DNA of 64,000 bases, taken from assembly GCF_007004545.3 (NCBI RefSeq), contig NZ_CP045503.2:1644501-1708500 (forward strand). The letters are read 5' to 3'. Below, one piece after another: positions 34,455 to 43,021 of this stretch (the stretch's first letter is position 1; each line of letters begins with the position of its first letter). The notes beneath the pieces were generated by a model. The model did not search any database, was not told where the DNA came from, and saw only the letters and a program-made list of their open reading frames with translations. The translations under genes and the position numbers were made by a program. Origin of the DNA: Shewanella eurypsychrophilus. Its GTDB lineage: Bacteria; Pseudomonadota; Gammaproteobacteria; Enterobacterales; Shewanellaceae.

Positions 34455-35069
34455 ATGATAACTAAACTCAAACTCTGGTTTGCCGAACTAAAGGCAAACC
34501 CGCTTCCCACTCTGGAAGCAACTCAAGAAGGTCGCGCCGTATGGGCCGTTATGGCCACCGCATGTGTGTTCTTACTGGGCTCAGCAATGGGGTTCTTCCA
34601 GGTTTTTCTAGAGATGGACCCTTGTGAAAACTGCGTCTACATCCGCTTCAGCCAATTCTGCATTCTGATTGCTGGCGTGATAATGATCATCAACCCTAAA
34701 AATAATGTGCTGAAGATCCTCGGTCTCGCCCTAGCTTGGTACGGCATTTTTTACGGCCTAGACAAAGCAATCATCTTGGCAGGACAGCATGTATCGAGTC
34801 ATGCCGCAGATGCAGGTCTGGATCTATTCCAATCGGGTCAAGGCGCTAATGCTTGCTCGCTAGAGCCAACGTTCCCTCTAGGACTACCACTTCATGAGTG
34901 GCTACCGTTCGAGTTTGCCCCATCAGGTATTTGCGGCGAAGACGATTGGTCGTTGCTTGGCTTAAACATGGCTCAATACTGCATTATCAGTTACTGCGTA
35001 TTCATTGCCTGTGCACTGCCATTGACCATTGCTTTTATTACTAAAACCCTGAAAAAGGGCAAGCGATGA
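34455..35069 (+). CDS. dsbI: DsbB/DsbI-type quinone-linked disulfide oxidase
   Basis: A 204-residue inner-membrane protein with four hydrophobic segments (starting near residues 27, 60, 86 and 173). The first periplasmic loop has the Cys pair in MDPCENCVYIRF. The second, longer periplasmic loop has cysteines in ANACSLEPTFP and SGICGEDDW. This matches DsbB-family chemistry: re-oxidising the DsbA-like partner with quinone. It starts eight bases after dsbL, and its stop overlaps the next start (ATGA). Confidence 0.85.
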   Translation: MITKLKLWFAELKANPLPTLEATQEGRAVWAVMATACVFLLGSAMGFFQVFLEMDPCENCVYIRFSQFCILIAGVIMIINPKNNVLKILGLALAWYGIFYGLDKAIILAGQHVSSHAADAGLDLFQSGQGANACSLEPTFPLGLPLHEWLPFEFAPSGICGEDDWSLLGLNMAQYCIISYCVFIACALPLTIAFITKTLKKGKR

Positions 35070-35248
35070 AATCATTTATAGCATTAGCCACTCTCGCTGC
35101 GCTAATCGTCGGCTGTACATCTGCTCCGAGATCAGTAGAGGTCATAACCTATCAAGACGGCAGCATTGTTTGCAAAACCATTACTGATGAAGCGACAGAG
35201 TATATCGATATTAAAGCCGCTTCAGAGTGCCCAATCAAAGACTTGTAG
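35066..35248 (+). CDS. small lipoprotein of the assT module
   Basis: A 60-residue protein with a lipoprotein signal (lipobox LIVGC, Cys 17). The mature part has two more cysteines (SIVCKTI and SECPIKDL) that may form a disulfide made by the adjacent Dsb pair. The start overlaps the dsbI stop by four bases (ATGA), so translation is coupled. I know no function; its place between dsbI and ompK suggests a role in the module. Confidence 0.75.
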   Translation: MKSFIALATLAALIVGCTSAPRSVEVITYQDGSIVCKTITDEATEYIDIKAASECPIKDL

Positions 35249-35282
35249 CCAAAAAACTAAGTGATAAACCAGGAAGATTAAG

Positions 35283-36041
35283 ATGAAAAAGACAGCGCTA
35301 ATTGTGGGCTTGGTAGGTGCGATTGTAGTGCCTACTGCGAGTGCCAGTATGCTCGCCATTGAGGCGGGCGTAATGGATTGGAGTGATAGCACAGAGGCCT
35401 ATTTTGGTGAGGGGAAAAGTGAGAATGAGTTTGTCACTATCAAGGGGGCAACAGGTAGCGCTTTTGGCGATGTATACGCCCACTTTAAGTTAGAAGACTT
35501 TACCGATTCAGACATGATGGGCTCTGAAATTAACATAGTAGGCCAAATCAATATTGGCGACAGTGATTTCAATTGGTACGGACAGGTGTTTAGTAAGCAA
35601 AAACCTGTTTGGTCAGAGACCAATACTCTGCTTGGCTTTAGCCATGACAAAACATGGGATAACGGCTGGTACACCCAAGTTGCAGTGGCTGGGCATATCG
35701 TTACCTCTGATTACAACCATTTCAGTAAGCCCAGCGGCGAAAAGTTTGACGCTAATGGCTTTAACGGTGGTTATGCCTATCTGGCGGTAAATAAGAGTTT
35801 TAGTGCATTAAGCCAGGACTTTACATTTGGTTGGTGGCAAGAGCATTACTTTGGCCGTGGTGATGACTACCTAGTGGTGTCAGGTGATGTGGAAGATCAC
35901 GGCTTTAACGGTCAAGCCACTCTTCGCTGGCATGTTGCTGGCGGTTTATCGGCTGCAATTCAATACCGTTACGCGCAAAACAATCTTGGCAAAGAGGGCT
36001 GGCAAAACGCCATGTTCTATTCAATGCAATACAACTTCTAA
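35283..36041 (+). CDS. OmpK/Tsx-family outer-membrane channel
   Basis: A 252-residue outer-membrane protein of the nucleoside-specific channel (Tsx/OmpK) family. It has a signal peptide cut near ASASM. The barrel opens with IEAGVMDWSDSTEAYFG and ends in FYSMQYNF with terminal Phe. Repeated strands such as GSAFGDVYAHFKLEDF fit the family. It lies 47 bases upstream of assT in the same direction. It may let aryl sulfates, phenols or nucleoside-like substrates reach the periplasm. That substrate role is inference. Confidence 0.82.
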   Translation: MKKTALIVGLVGAIVVPTASASMLAIEAGVMDWSDSTEAYFGEGKSENEFVTIKGATGSAFGDVYAHFKLEDFTDSDMMGSEINIVGQINIGDSDFNWYGQVFSKQKPVWSETNTLLGFSHDKTWDNGWYTQVAVAGHIVTSDYNHFSKPSGEKFDANGFNGGYAYLAVNKSFSALSQDFTFGWWQEHYFGRGDDYLVVSGDVEDHGFNGQATLRWHVAGGLSAAIQYRYAQNNLGKEGWQNAMFYSMQYNF

Positions 36042-36088
36042 TTGAAATTTTTTAAAGAAATCGAAACAATTATATTCTGGAGTTTTAG

Positions 36089-37795
36089 ATGAAAAAGACA
36101 ATTTTAGCGACATCATTGGCCATTGGCCTCATTGGTTTAAGTGGCGCCGCAGTTGCAAGTGGTGATTGGGCAGATAAGTACCTAACAACCGTAAAGACTC
36201 AAGGTGAGATCGGTATTGTTAAAGTTAACCCGTACGACTTTGCACCACTCACGGCGATTATTGACCTCAATGGTTTTGAAATTTCTAATGTAGAAGTTCG
36301 TGTAGAGCCAAAAGCTGGTGGTGTTCCTATTGAGTATCCTGTAGACGATGTTGCGGTGACGACTCACAACGGCATCCCGGTATTTGGTCTATATGCAGAC
36401 TATCAAAATACGGTAAGCGTTAAGTACGTTAAGAACGGTCAAAAAATCTCAGAGTCATACAAAATAAATACCGGACCATTGAAAAAACTTTTGTTTGATG
36501 GTCAGACTCGAACCTTCCCTGAAGTTAAGCCGGTTAAAGTTGACCATGAATTCAAAGACAGACTTTACATGGTTAACCATTTAGGGGCTGACGATAAAAC
36601 TGAGGGCTGGGACAACTATCCGATTGTATTTGTTGCCGATACAACAGGCGAAGTTCGTTGGTTTATGGATTGGGATAAGGTCTACGATCAAGATACGACT
36701 AAAGGTATCGCAATGGGCTTCCATTTAGCCGATAACGGCGAGCTTTATTGGGGACAAGATCATTACTACGCACGTTACGACATGCTAGGTCGTAAAGTGT
36801 TTAAGCGAGACATGCCGCGCGGATTCACAGGTTTCTCACATGCAATGCTAGAGATGCCAAATGGCCACTATTTATTGCGAGTGGCTAAAGAGAAGTATCT
36901 TCGTGAAGACGGTAAGCGTATTGATACCGTTCGTGACCACGTTATTGAAGTTGATCAGACCGGAAACGTCGTTCATGTATGGGACTTCAATAAAATCTTC
37001 AACAACATGCGTGACGATCTACTCGTTGGCCTAGATAGCGGCGCTGTCTGTCTAAACGTTGACGAGAGCCATGCCGGTGAAACCATGGATATCGAACCCG
37101 ATGCTCCATACGGTGACCTCCCCGGTGTTGCAGCGGGCCGTAACTGGGCACACATCAACTCCATTGAGTACGATGAAAAAGATGACACTGTTATCGTCTC
37201 TATGCGTCACCAAGGTACTGCCAAGGTCGGTCGTGATGGTGATGTTAAGTGGATCCTTGCAGCCAATAAAGGCTGGGGCGATCTTAGCGATAAAGTGCTA
37301 ACACCAGTCGACTCTAAAGGTAATAAGTTAGATTGTGATGAAAATGGTCGTTGTAGTGATACTGATTTTGATTTCCCTTGGACTCAGCACACATCATGGT
37401 TAACTTCTCGTGGCACCTTGGTTTCATTTGATAATGGTGATGGTCGCCACTTTGAGCAGCCAGCTATTCCTACGATGAAGTACTCTCGCGGTGTTGAGTA
37501 TAAGATCAACGAAGACAAGATGACCGTTGAGCAGACCTTTGAGTATGGTAAAGAGCGTGGCTATGAGTGGTATTCAGCTATCACTTCAAACATCGAATGG
37601 CGTGAAAAGACTGAAACCTTCTTCATGTACTCTGCGGCAGCGGGCTTATTCTCCGGGGAACCAGGCAAGCATTTTATCAACGAAGTGACTGAAGATGGCA
37701 AAGTGAAAGTAGAGCTAACGATTAACTCTATGGCGAAGACTGAGCCTTCTTATCGAGCGCTGATTGTTGAACCTAAGCAGTTATTTACTAAGTAA
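36089..37795 (+). CDS. assT: arylsulfate sulfotransferase
   Basis: Periplasmic enzyme of 568 residues that moves a sulfuryl group from one phenolic sulfate ester to another phenol without PAPS. The signal peptide ends near AVASGDW. Active-site residues known from E. coli AssT are present: His in GFSHAMLEM (about 251), His in NWAHINS (355), Arg in SMRHQGT (373) and the His that carries the sulfuryl group in PWTQHTSW (434). Two cysteines (residues of about 321 and 412-417 region) offer the disulfide that DsbL/DsbI would form. It ends the module that began with tetR. Confidence 0.93.
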   Translation: MKKTILATSLAIGLIGLSGAAVASGDWADKYLTTVKTQGEIGIVKVNPYDFAPLTAIIDLNGFEISNVEVRVEPKAGGVPIEYPVDDVAVTTHNGIPVFGLYADYQNTVSVKYVKNGQKISESYKINTGPLKKLLFDGQTRTFPEVKPVKVDHEFKDRLYMVNHLGADDKTEGWDNYPIVFVADTTGEVRWFMDWDKVYDQDTTKGIAMGFHLADNGELYWGQDHYYARYDMLGRKVFKRDMPRGFTGFSHAMLEMPNGHYLLRVAKEKYLREDGKRIDTVRDHVIEVDQTGNVVHVWDFNKIFNNMRDDLLVGLDSGAVCLNVDESHAGETMDIEPDAPYGDLPGVAAGRNWAHINSIEYDEKDDTVIVSMRHQGTAKVGRDGDVKWILAANKGWGDLSDKVLTPVDSKGNKLDCDENGRCSDTDFDFPWTQHTSWLTSRGTLVSFDNGDGRHFEQPAIPTMKYSRGVEYKINEDKMTVEQTFEYGKERGYEWYSAITSNIEWREKTETFFMYSAAAGLFSGEPGKHFINEVTEDGKVKVELTINSMAKTEPSYRALIVEPKQLFTK

Positions 37796-37912
37796 GAGGC
37801 ATCATAAATAAAAGCATAATAAAATATGGCCGCTAGGATGGTGGCCATATTTAGGCTAGCTAATTTGGGAGACTCCGAGAGTACGAGTGCCTGTATCTAA
37901 ATATCCTCATGC

Positions 37913-37979
37913 CTTGCCATATATGTATCATCGTCTGCATCCAGAGAAAGCCGCTATTCCTAGCTTAGATTTGTTTTGA
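37913..37979 (+). pseudogene. remnant of a LanC-like gene 3' end
   Basis: Sixty-seven bases match the last 69 bases of the LanC-like gene ending at 32781 at about 57 positions by hand alignment. A 2-base gap near the 5' side breaks the frame. The encoded end reads HPEKAAIPSLDLF against HPKEAAIPGLDLF in the intact gene, and most changes are silent or mild. No start or upstream LanC sequence is present. It lies 118 bases after assT, so the assT module is bracketed by the intact gene and this scrap. Confidence 0.88.
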
Positions 37980-38049
37980 AAGCTTTGTTTTACACAAAAA
38001 TAACGATATATCAAAAATGATATAGTCAAGAACATCCAGAGGACTAAAA

Positions 38050-38322
38050 ATGAGTAGTACATTATAGCAGCTAAAAGAAATAACTTTAAAACCCAGAAGT
38101 AAAAGCGATTTACGGTTCAAAGACACTTGCAGCTAAAGATGTTGAGATCCTAGAGGTATAAACAGATGTCCTATAAACTATATTAGATAAAGATAGATGC
38201 AGCAGCTTGTAAGCAAAGATATTTATGTTGACTCTACAGAAACCATTTCTTGGATGGAAAAAGCCGCTAACTGTGTACGAAAGGAGCAATTACATAAAGA
38301 CCAACTTAAAAAGTTTGGTTGA
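38050..38322 (+). pseudogene. decayed small gene, family unknown
   Basis: A start with a good site (CCAGAGGAC, then ATG at 38050) runs into a TAG at codon 6, and further stops follow in all plus frames. Patches remain readable: QLKEITLKPRSKSD early, AIYGSKTLAAKDVEILEV in a second frame, and ISWMEKAANCVRKEQLHKDQ (up to the stop at 38322) later. The frame changes suggest at least two indels. I cannot assign a family. It lies next to the LanC remnant in AT-rich DNA. Confidence 0.4.
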
Positions 38323-38446
38323 AATAAGGGGCTAGTGTTTTTCAAGATGATCTTAAGCTCATCCAAATGAATATTACTTATACAAAGTATAATTCGCCCC
38401 TAATACTAACTAAAACAATTCGTTTAAGTTACAGATAACCTAGCAA

Positions 38447-38617
38447 TCATACGTCCATACAAGGTTTTTTAGGATCTGGTATATTACACCAATGTGGTGG
38501 TAAAACTTGTGGTGATAGCTCTTGATCTAATTCTGGTTTTGGTTCTTGTTCTACAGCGAATGAAGATGAACTTAACAGTAGTAACGATACAGAAACGCAG
38601 GATAAAAGTTTTTTCAT
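38447..38617 (-). CDS. short secreted proline-rich peptide
   Basis: A 56-residue protein with a signal peptide (MKKLLSCVSVSLLLLSSSSF, cleavage near FAVEQ). The mature part is short and rich in Pro and Glu, with two cysteines (HWCNIPDPKKPCMDV) that could pair. GGAG six bases before the ATG at 38617 decides the start over the ATG at 38629. It stands alone in AT-rich sequence. The function is unknown. Confidence 0.5.
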   Translation of the reverse strand: MKKLLSCVSVSLLLLSSSSFAVEQEPKPELDQELSPQVLPPHWCNIPDPKKPCMDV

Positions 38618-39549
38618 TATGTACTCCATGTTATTAATACTCCCTTTCCGTTTAGCTAGGGAGCAATAACACTACACTATTTAAAAATTAGTTTCCTAAG
38701 CTCAGATATTTCATGAAATGAAAATAAATAAGAATTTTATATACTCGAACACTTAAAATAACAGGTGAACGTCCCCCTTATTTTAAGCTGCGCAACATAT
38801 AAAGCTCAAAAGTATAACAAGATGGATACGAAATGTAACAAAGTTGAAGGGCATAAAGGATGGAGTTATGTATTTCTTGATAGTTTTAAGCGCATTGTTT
38901 CTTATCGTAGCTTCGTTGGTGCGGTCTACTGGTACGCAGGCATTACCAAGATCAAAAAAGTAAATAACAATACGCCAACTTTAACCTTAAATTTGGATTG
39001 AAAATACGTTTTTACCTCCTAGTTTCAATCATCCTGGAGCAACACATCTGCTTTTAACTGCTTAAGATTGATTATCGCGTTAATGAAGCTCGAAACTACT
39101 CAGATATAGGCAATAAATCCATCACATCATAGTTATATCAATCTTGCTCAAATAACTTCCCCATATTTTTATTTTTTGCCCGTAGTAAAAGATAAAAGCA
39201 AATAACGGGGGCTGTCCTCATAAAGGACACTACTCTCAGCTCCGCTATGTCAGAAAATGAAATTACCAGCACCTAGGGGCTGCTACGCTTTAAGAGTTTT
39301 CGAACAAAATGACTTCGCTACTGCATCGGAGATCTGTGCTGTCCTAGAATGAACTTCTTATCTCCACGTCCCTTGACGTTTCCATAGTAAACCCTAAGAT
39401 AAAACTTTGCGTTCTTAGCGCTCAATACACTCCCTTTCAAGAGGGTATGCTTTCTAATTCTTTATGCGCAAAAAATCTGTTACCCGTCTTGGTTACATTT
39501 AGAGTGCCGCTATAGCACTGCTCTTGCCGTTAATCTAAAAGGAAAAGTA
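38618..39549. other. AT-rich gene-poor stretch
   Basis: About 930 bases with no convincing gene. A 78-codon frame from a GTG at 38765 has no ribosome site and no recognisable motif, though WSYVFLDSFKRIVSYRSFV looks protein-like and may be a decayed fragment. A small hairpin TGTCCT/AGGACA lies near 39208-39224 and another, CGTC/GACG, near 39369. The segment with the neighbouring pseudogenes looks like the scar of lost or inserted DNA, but no transposase or att site can be named. Confidence 0.4.
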
Positions 39550-39999
39550 ATGTTAATCGTAAGAGAAGCCTGCGAGAAAGATATCGATACTGTTTATGAT
39601 TTGATAATCGCAATAGCGAGGCATCATGATCAGGAGCAATATGTTGTCACTGATAAAAGTGAGCTGCTCAAATCTGGCTTTAGTGAAAACCCACAGTTTG
39701 GTGTGTTGCTTGCTGAAGTTGACGGTGAAGTGGCTGGTTATGCCTCCTATACCTGGAACTACTCTATCTGGCTGGGAATTTCATACATGAATATCGATGA
39801 TGTGTTTGTATGGGAGGGCTTTAGAGGCCAAAAGGTCGGTGAAGCCTTGATGCAAAAGGCGAGAAGTGTTAGCCAACTTAAAGGTGTTACTCGAATGAAG
39901 TGGGAAGTAGAGCAAGATAACCTGCAGGCGATTAAGTTTTATGAGCGTCTAGGGGCGACAGTCGATATCAAAGGTGTATGTCGCTGGTCAGCGAGTTGA
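39550..39999 (+). CDS. GNAT-family N-acetyltransferase
   Basis: A 149-residue acetyl-CoA-dependent acetyltransferase. MNIDDVFVWEGFRGQKVGEALM holds the conserved acetyl-CoA-binding motif A (RGQKVGEAL), and DNLQAIKFYERLGA is motif B near the C-terminus. The overall pattern resembles diamine/spermidine-type acetyltransferases, but the substrate cannot be fixed. AAAGGAAAAGTA is the ribosome site. Confidence 0.85.
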   Translation: MLIVREACEKDIDTVYDLIIAIARHHDQEQYVVTDKSELLKSGFSENPQFGVLLAEVDGEVAGYASYTWNYSIWLGISYMNIDDVFVWEGFRGQKVGEALMQKARSVSQLKGVTRMKWEVEQDNLQAIKFYERLGATVDIKGVCRWSAS

Positions 40000-40196
40000 G
40001 TCGATATTGATAAATACCTCTTTAATAAACCGCAATCGCCTCCTTGTTTACACTCTGTTAACTCACGCATACAGCAGAGTGTTTTTTAATATTTAGCCAT
40101 ACCTGACTTCATCTTATGTTCATGCTTAAATAAAACTCAGCTGGTATTTTATGCAGCAATAACTATTTCATAATAATTAGAAAATTAATAGGATCT

Positions 40197-41048
40197 ATGA
40201 GCATGAGCTGTCCCCACAATAACTATCGGGCCATGGAAGATGATATCCATACGGATTTCAAAGATGATATGTCCTACGGTGACTATCTAAAACTAAATCA
40301 AGTGTTAACGGCGCAACAGCCGTTATCTAATCAGCATGATGAGATGCTGTTTATCGTGATCCATCAGGCGAGTGAGCTGTGGCTCAAGCTGGCAGGACAT
40401 GAATTGAGTAGTGCGGTAAAGAATATTCAGGAGGGGGATTTTGGTCACGCGTTTAAAGTGATATCTCGGGTGAAACAGATCCTCAATCAGTTGACTCAGT
40501 CCTGGAATATTTTGTCGACATTAACGCCTGTGGACTATCTTAAGTTTCGGGATGCCTTGGGGCATTCTTCCGGTTTCCAGTCCTATGGTTATCGTAAAGT
40601 CGAATTCTTACTGGGCAATAAAAATGCGTCCCTGCTCAAGGTTCATGAAAGTGATCCTGTAGTGCACCAGGAGCTTAAGGCAATCCTAGATGCCCCTAGT
40701 CTCTATGATGTAACCCTTAAGGTATTACATGACAATGGCCTTTCTATAGACGCCGATGTGCTAAGTAGAGACTTCAGCCAAGCCTATCAGAGCAACGACT
40801 CAGTGCTTAAAGCATGGCTAAGCGTGTATCAGAATGCTGATGAGCACTTTCAACTCTATGAATTAGCAGAAAAACTAATAGATATTGAGGATAGTTTTCA
40901 GCAATGGCGCTTCAAACACATGTATACGGTGCAGCGCATCATTGGCAACAAGATGGGCACTGGTGGCTCTTCGGGTGTTGGATTCTTGAAAAAAGCGCTG
41001 GATATCAGCTTTTTCCCAGAACTGTTTGAGCTTAGAACTCATTTGTAA
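40197..41048 (+). CDS. kynA: tryptophan 2,3-dioxygenase
   Basis: Heme enzyme of 283 residues that opens the indole ring of tryptophan to N-formylkynurenine, the first step of the kynurenine route. Family motifs: MSYGDYLKLNQVL, DEMLFIVIHQASELWLKL (the His here is the distal one) and LGHSSGFQSYGYRKVEFLLG. The proximal heme ligand should be the His in WRFKHMYTVQRIIG, followed by GTGGSSGVGFLKK. It is followed by a kynureninase-like gene 78 bases on. No formamidase gene is visible here. Confidence 0.94.
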   Translation: MSMSCPHNNYRAMEDDIHTDFKDDMSYGDYLKLNQVLTAQQPLSNQHDEMLFIVIHQASELWLKLAGHELSSAVKNIQEGDFGHAFKVISRVKQILNQLTQSWNILSTLTPVDYLKFRDALGHSSGFQSYGYRKVEFLLGNKNASLLKVHESDPVVHQELKAILDAPSLYDVTLKVLHDNGLSIDADVLSRDFSQAYQSNDSVLKAWLSVYQNADEHFQLYELAEKLIDIEDSFQQWRFKHMYTVQRIIGNKMGTGGSSGVGFLKKALDISFFPELFELRTHL

Positions 41049-41126
41049 GCTCACGTAAAAACTCATGTATAAAAACGCTTTTACAACATAAATGATAATA
41101 ACACTAGCTTTGAAAGAGAGGAAAGT

Positions 41127-42314
41127 ATGAGCCAAGATATCGCGCTAACCCTCCAGCCACACTACAGCCAATTTAATGTTAGTGAACGTATTTTATTGTC
41201 GGGGCACTCACATCAAGCCTGGCCTGATGTGGCGAAACAGGGCTTGTTAAACTGCTTCGATGACGCAGCAAAACATATCGATGATAAGTGGCAGGCGGCC
41301 TTTGAAAAGGCTGACAGAGTGCGGGGATTTTATCGGGGATTACTCGGTGATCCTAAGGCGCAGATTGCATTAGGTGCATCTACCCATGAGTTATTGCTAC
41401 GCTTCTTGTCGGATCTGAACTGTTTTAAACAGTCGCTGCGCAGGCCAATTAAGATAGTCACCACAGATGGTGAGTTTCACTCATTGCGTCGTCAGCTTAA
41501 TCGCTTAAAAGACCTTAATGTGAATATAGAGGTGGTGTCTGTACACCCAAGCAGCACCTTGGCTGAGCGACTCATCGACAAGCTCGATGCTAAAACCGAT
41601 GCCGTGATGGTTTCTGCTGTGTTCTTCGGAACCAGTGAGATATTCAAGGATGTTGGCTTAGTCGCCAAAGCTGCCGATAGCCTGAATATTCCCTGTTTAG
41701 TGGATGCCTATCATGCACTGAATGTGGTGCCTTTTGATCTCAACGAGTGGCAGTTAGCGTCGGCATTTGTGGTTGCTGGTGGCTATAAGTACTGCCAAGC
41801 AGGTGAAGGGAACTGCATGATGCGGATCCCGCAAAACTATCAAGGCAGCCCGATTATCACTGGCTGGTATGCCGAGTTTGACGTGCTTAATCAGGCGCCC
41901 GGTAAAGTGGGATTTGGCCCGGGTCAGAGTGCATTTGCAGGCTCTACCTATGATCCAAGCAGCCATTACCGCGCCGCAGAAGTGTTTGACTTTTTTGAGG
42001 CTCAAAACCTTACCGATATTAAGCTTAGGAAGATTAGCCAGCAACAGATAAGCTTACTATGGCAAGGGATTGAATCTATGGGGGTCAGTCACGAGTGTCT
42101 AGGGCTGCCGTCACATGCAATTGCCGATAATGCTGGTTTCTTATCACTCACTACGGCTAATGCCAGTACTTGGGTTAAAGAGTTGGGTCAGCTTGGGATC
42201 TTGTGTGATAGCCGTGGTAACCAGCTCAGGTTTGGCCCAGCGCCTTATGTGACTAAGGCTCAGCTAGATCAAGCACTTAATGTGGTTGAAGATCTAGCAA
42301 CACGGATTGGCTAA
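41127..42314 (+). CDS. kynureninase-like PLP enzyme
   Basis: A 395-residue fold-type I, class V PLP enzyme. The cofactor Lys is in VVAGGYKYCQAGEGNCMM (about residue 220), which parallels the GYKYLNGGPG site of kynureninases. The PLP-binding Asp and His are in CLVDAYHALNVVPF. The N-terminus (LLSGHSHQAWPDV) departs from classic KynU. With kynA just upstream it most likely cleaves kynurenine to anthranilate and alanine. A different class V activity remains possible. GAAAGAGAGGAAAGT is the ribosome site. Confidence 0.72.
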   Translation: MSQDIALTLQPHYSQFNVSERILLSGHSHQAWPDVAKQGLLNCFDDAAKHIDDKWQAAFEKADRVRGFYRGLLGDPKAQIALGASTHELLLRFLSDLNCFKQSLRRPIKIVTTDGEFHSLRRQLNRLKDLNVNIEVVSVHPSSTLAERLIDKLDAKTDAVMVSAVFFGTSEIFKDVGLVAKAADSLNIPCLVDAYHALNVVPFDLNEWQLASAFVVAGGYKYCQAGEGNCMMRIPQNYQGSPIITGWYAEFDVLNQAPGKVGFGPGQSAFAGSTYDPSSHYRAAEVFDFFEAQNLTDIKLRKISQQQISLLWQGIESMGVSHECLGLPSHAIADNAGFLSLTTANASTWVKELGQLGILCDSRGNQLRFGPAPYVTKAQLDQALNVVEDLATRIG

Positions 42315-42355
42315 CCAGTGTGCAGAACAGTTCAAACACTGAGTTAGGAGAAGGT

Positions 42356-43021
42356 ATGATTAAGTTTATTGAGTGTCTGGTCCCGTTAGACAAGCAAGAA
42401 GCATTCTCAGTGGCGCAGCGCTGTTGGCGTCAGACGTCTCACTGTCCTGGTTTTATCAAACAGTATGGCGGTTGGGACCAGAAAACGGGCCGCGCTATCA
42501 TTCTTGCTCATTGGCAGAATAGGGCGGCGATAGATGAGTTTATGGCCACCACTCATGACAAGATAGCCGAAGAAAATCAGCAACACCTCACATACGAAAG
42601 CTGTAAAGTGAGCTATTTCAACCTGGTTAACATTATGCCTAGCACTAAAGTGGCTAATGTTAGTGAGGTAGGTTTTGTCAGAGTTGCAGACTGTAAGTTG
42701 AACCCCGGTGGTGCGCCAGCATTTTTGCAAGATCAGGCTGAAATATGGACGCCTGCTATGAGTGAGTGTGATGGGATGCTCGGTGGCTACCTTGCTCAAT
42801 TGGTAACAGACCCGCTCCGTTATATGGTGATCTCACTGTGGCGCGATGAGCTGAGCCACAGTGATTATATGAAACTGCAATTTAAATATGCTCGTGCAAA
42901 GGTCAACCTTGAATCGTATATTGACGAGCTAGTGGGTTATCAGCTATCGACTATCCCAGCTTGGGATATCGACAGTTTAGAGCGTAAGACTAATACTCGT
43001 TTTAGTACTAGATGCCTTTAG
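42356..43021 (+). CDS. DUF4937-type protein, tandem ABM-like domains
   Basis: A 221-residue protein that appears to hold two antibiotic-monooxygenase-like ferredoxin folds: one around CPGFIKQYGGWDQKTGRAI, the second around CDGMLGGYLAQLVTDPLR and MVISLWRDELSHSDYMK. Proteins with DUF4937 look like this. AGGAGAAGG fixes the start at 42356; the frame is open to a GTG at 42320. It follows the kynureninase-like gene by 41 bases and probably shares its transcript. No activity is established to my knowledge; oxidation of a tryptophan-derived compound is speculation. Its 3' end overlaps the convergent transglutaminase-like gene by 14 bases. Confidence 0.7.
   Translation: MIKFIECLVPLDKQEAFSVAQRCWRQTSHCPGFIKQYGGWDQKTGRAIILAHWQNRAAIDEFMATTHDKIAEENQQHLTYESCKVSYFNLVNIMPSTKVANVSEVGFVRVADCKLNPGGAPAFLQDQAEIWTPAMSECDGMLGGYLAQLVTDPLRYMVISLWRDELSHSDYMKLQFKYARAKVNLESYIDELVGYQLSTIPAWDIDSLERKTNTRFSTRCL

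Noticed and set aside
31576-37795. Lantibiotic biosynthesis cluster around the LanC-like gene
   Set aside because: No dehydratase, precursor peptide with Ser/Thr/Cys-rich core, or exporter is visible. The Dsb pair belongs with assT.
38765-39001. 78-codon plus frame starting at GTG in the AT-rich zone
   Set aside because: No ribosome site and no family resemblance. It may be a decayed gene fragment, but I cannot support it as a gene.
39200-39480. Insertion sequence or integron remnant in the gene-poor region
   Set aside because: Small dyads are present but no terminal inverted repeats, target duplication or transposase fragment could be identified.
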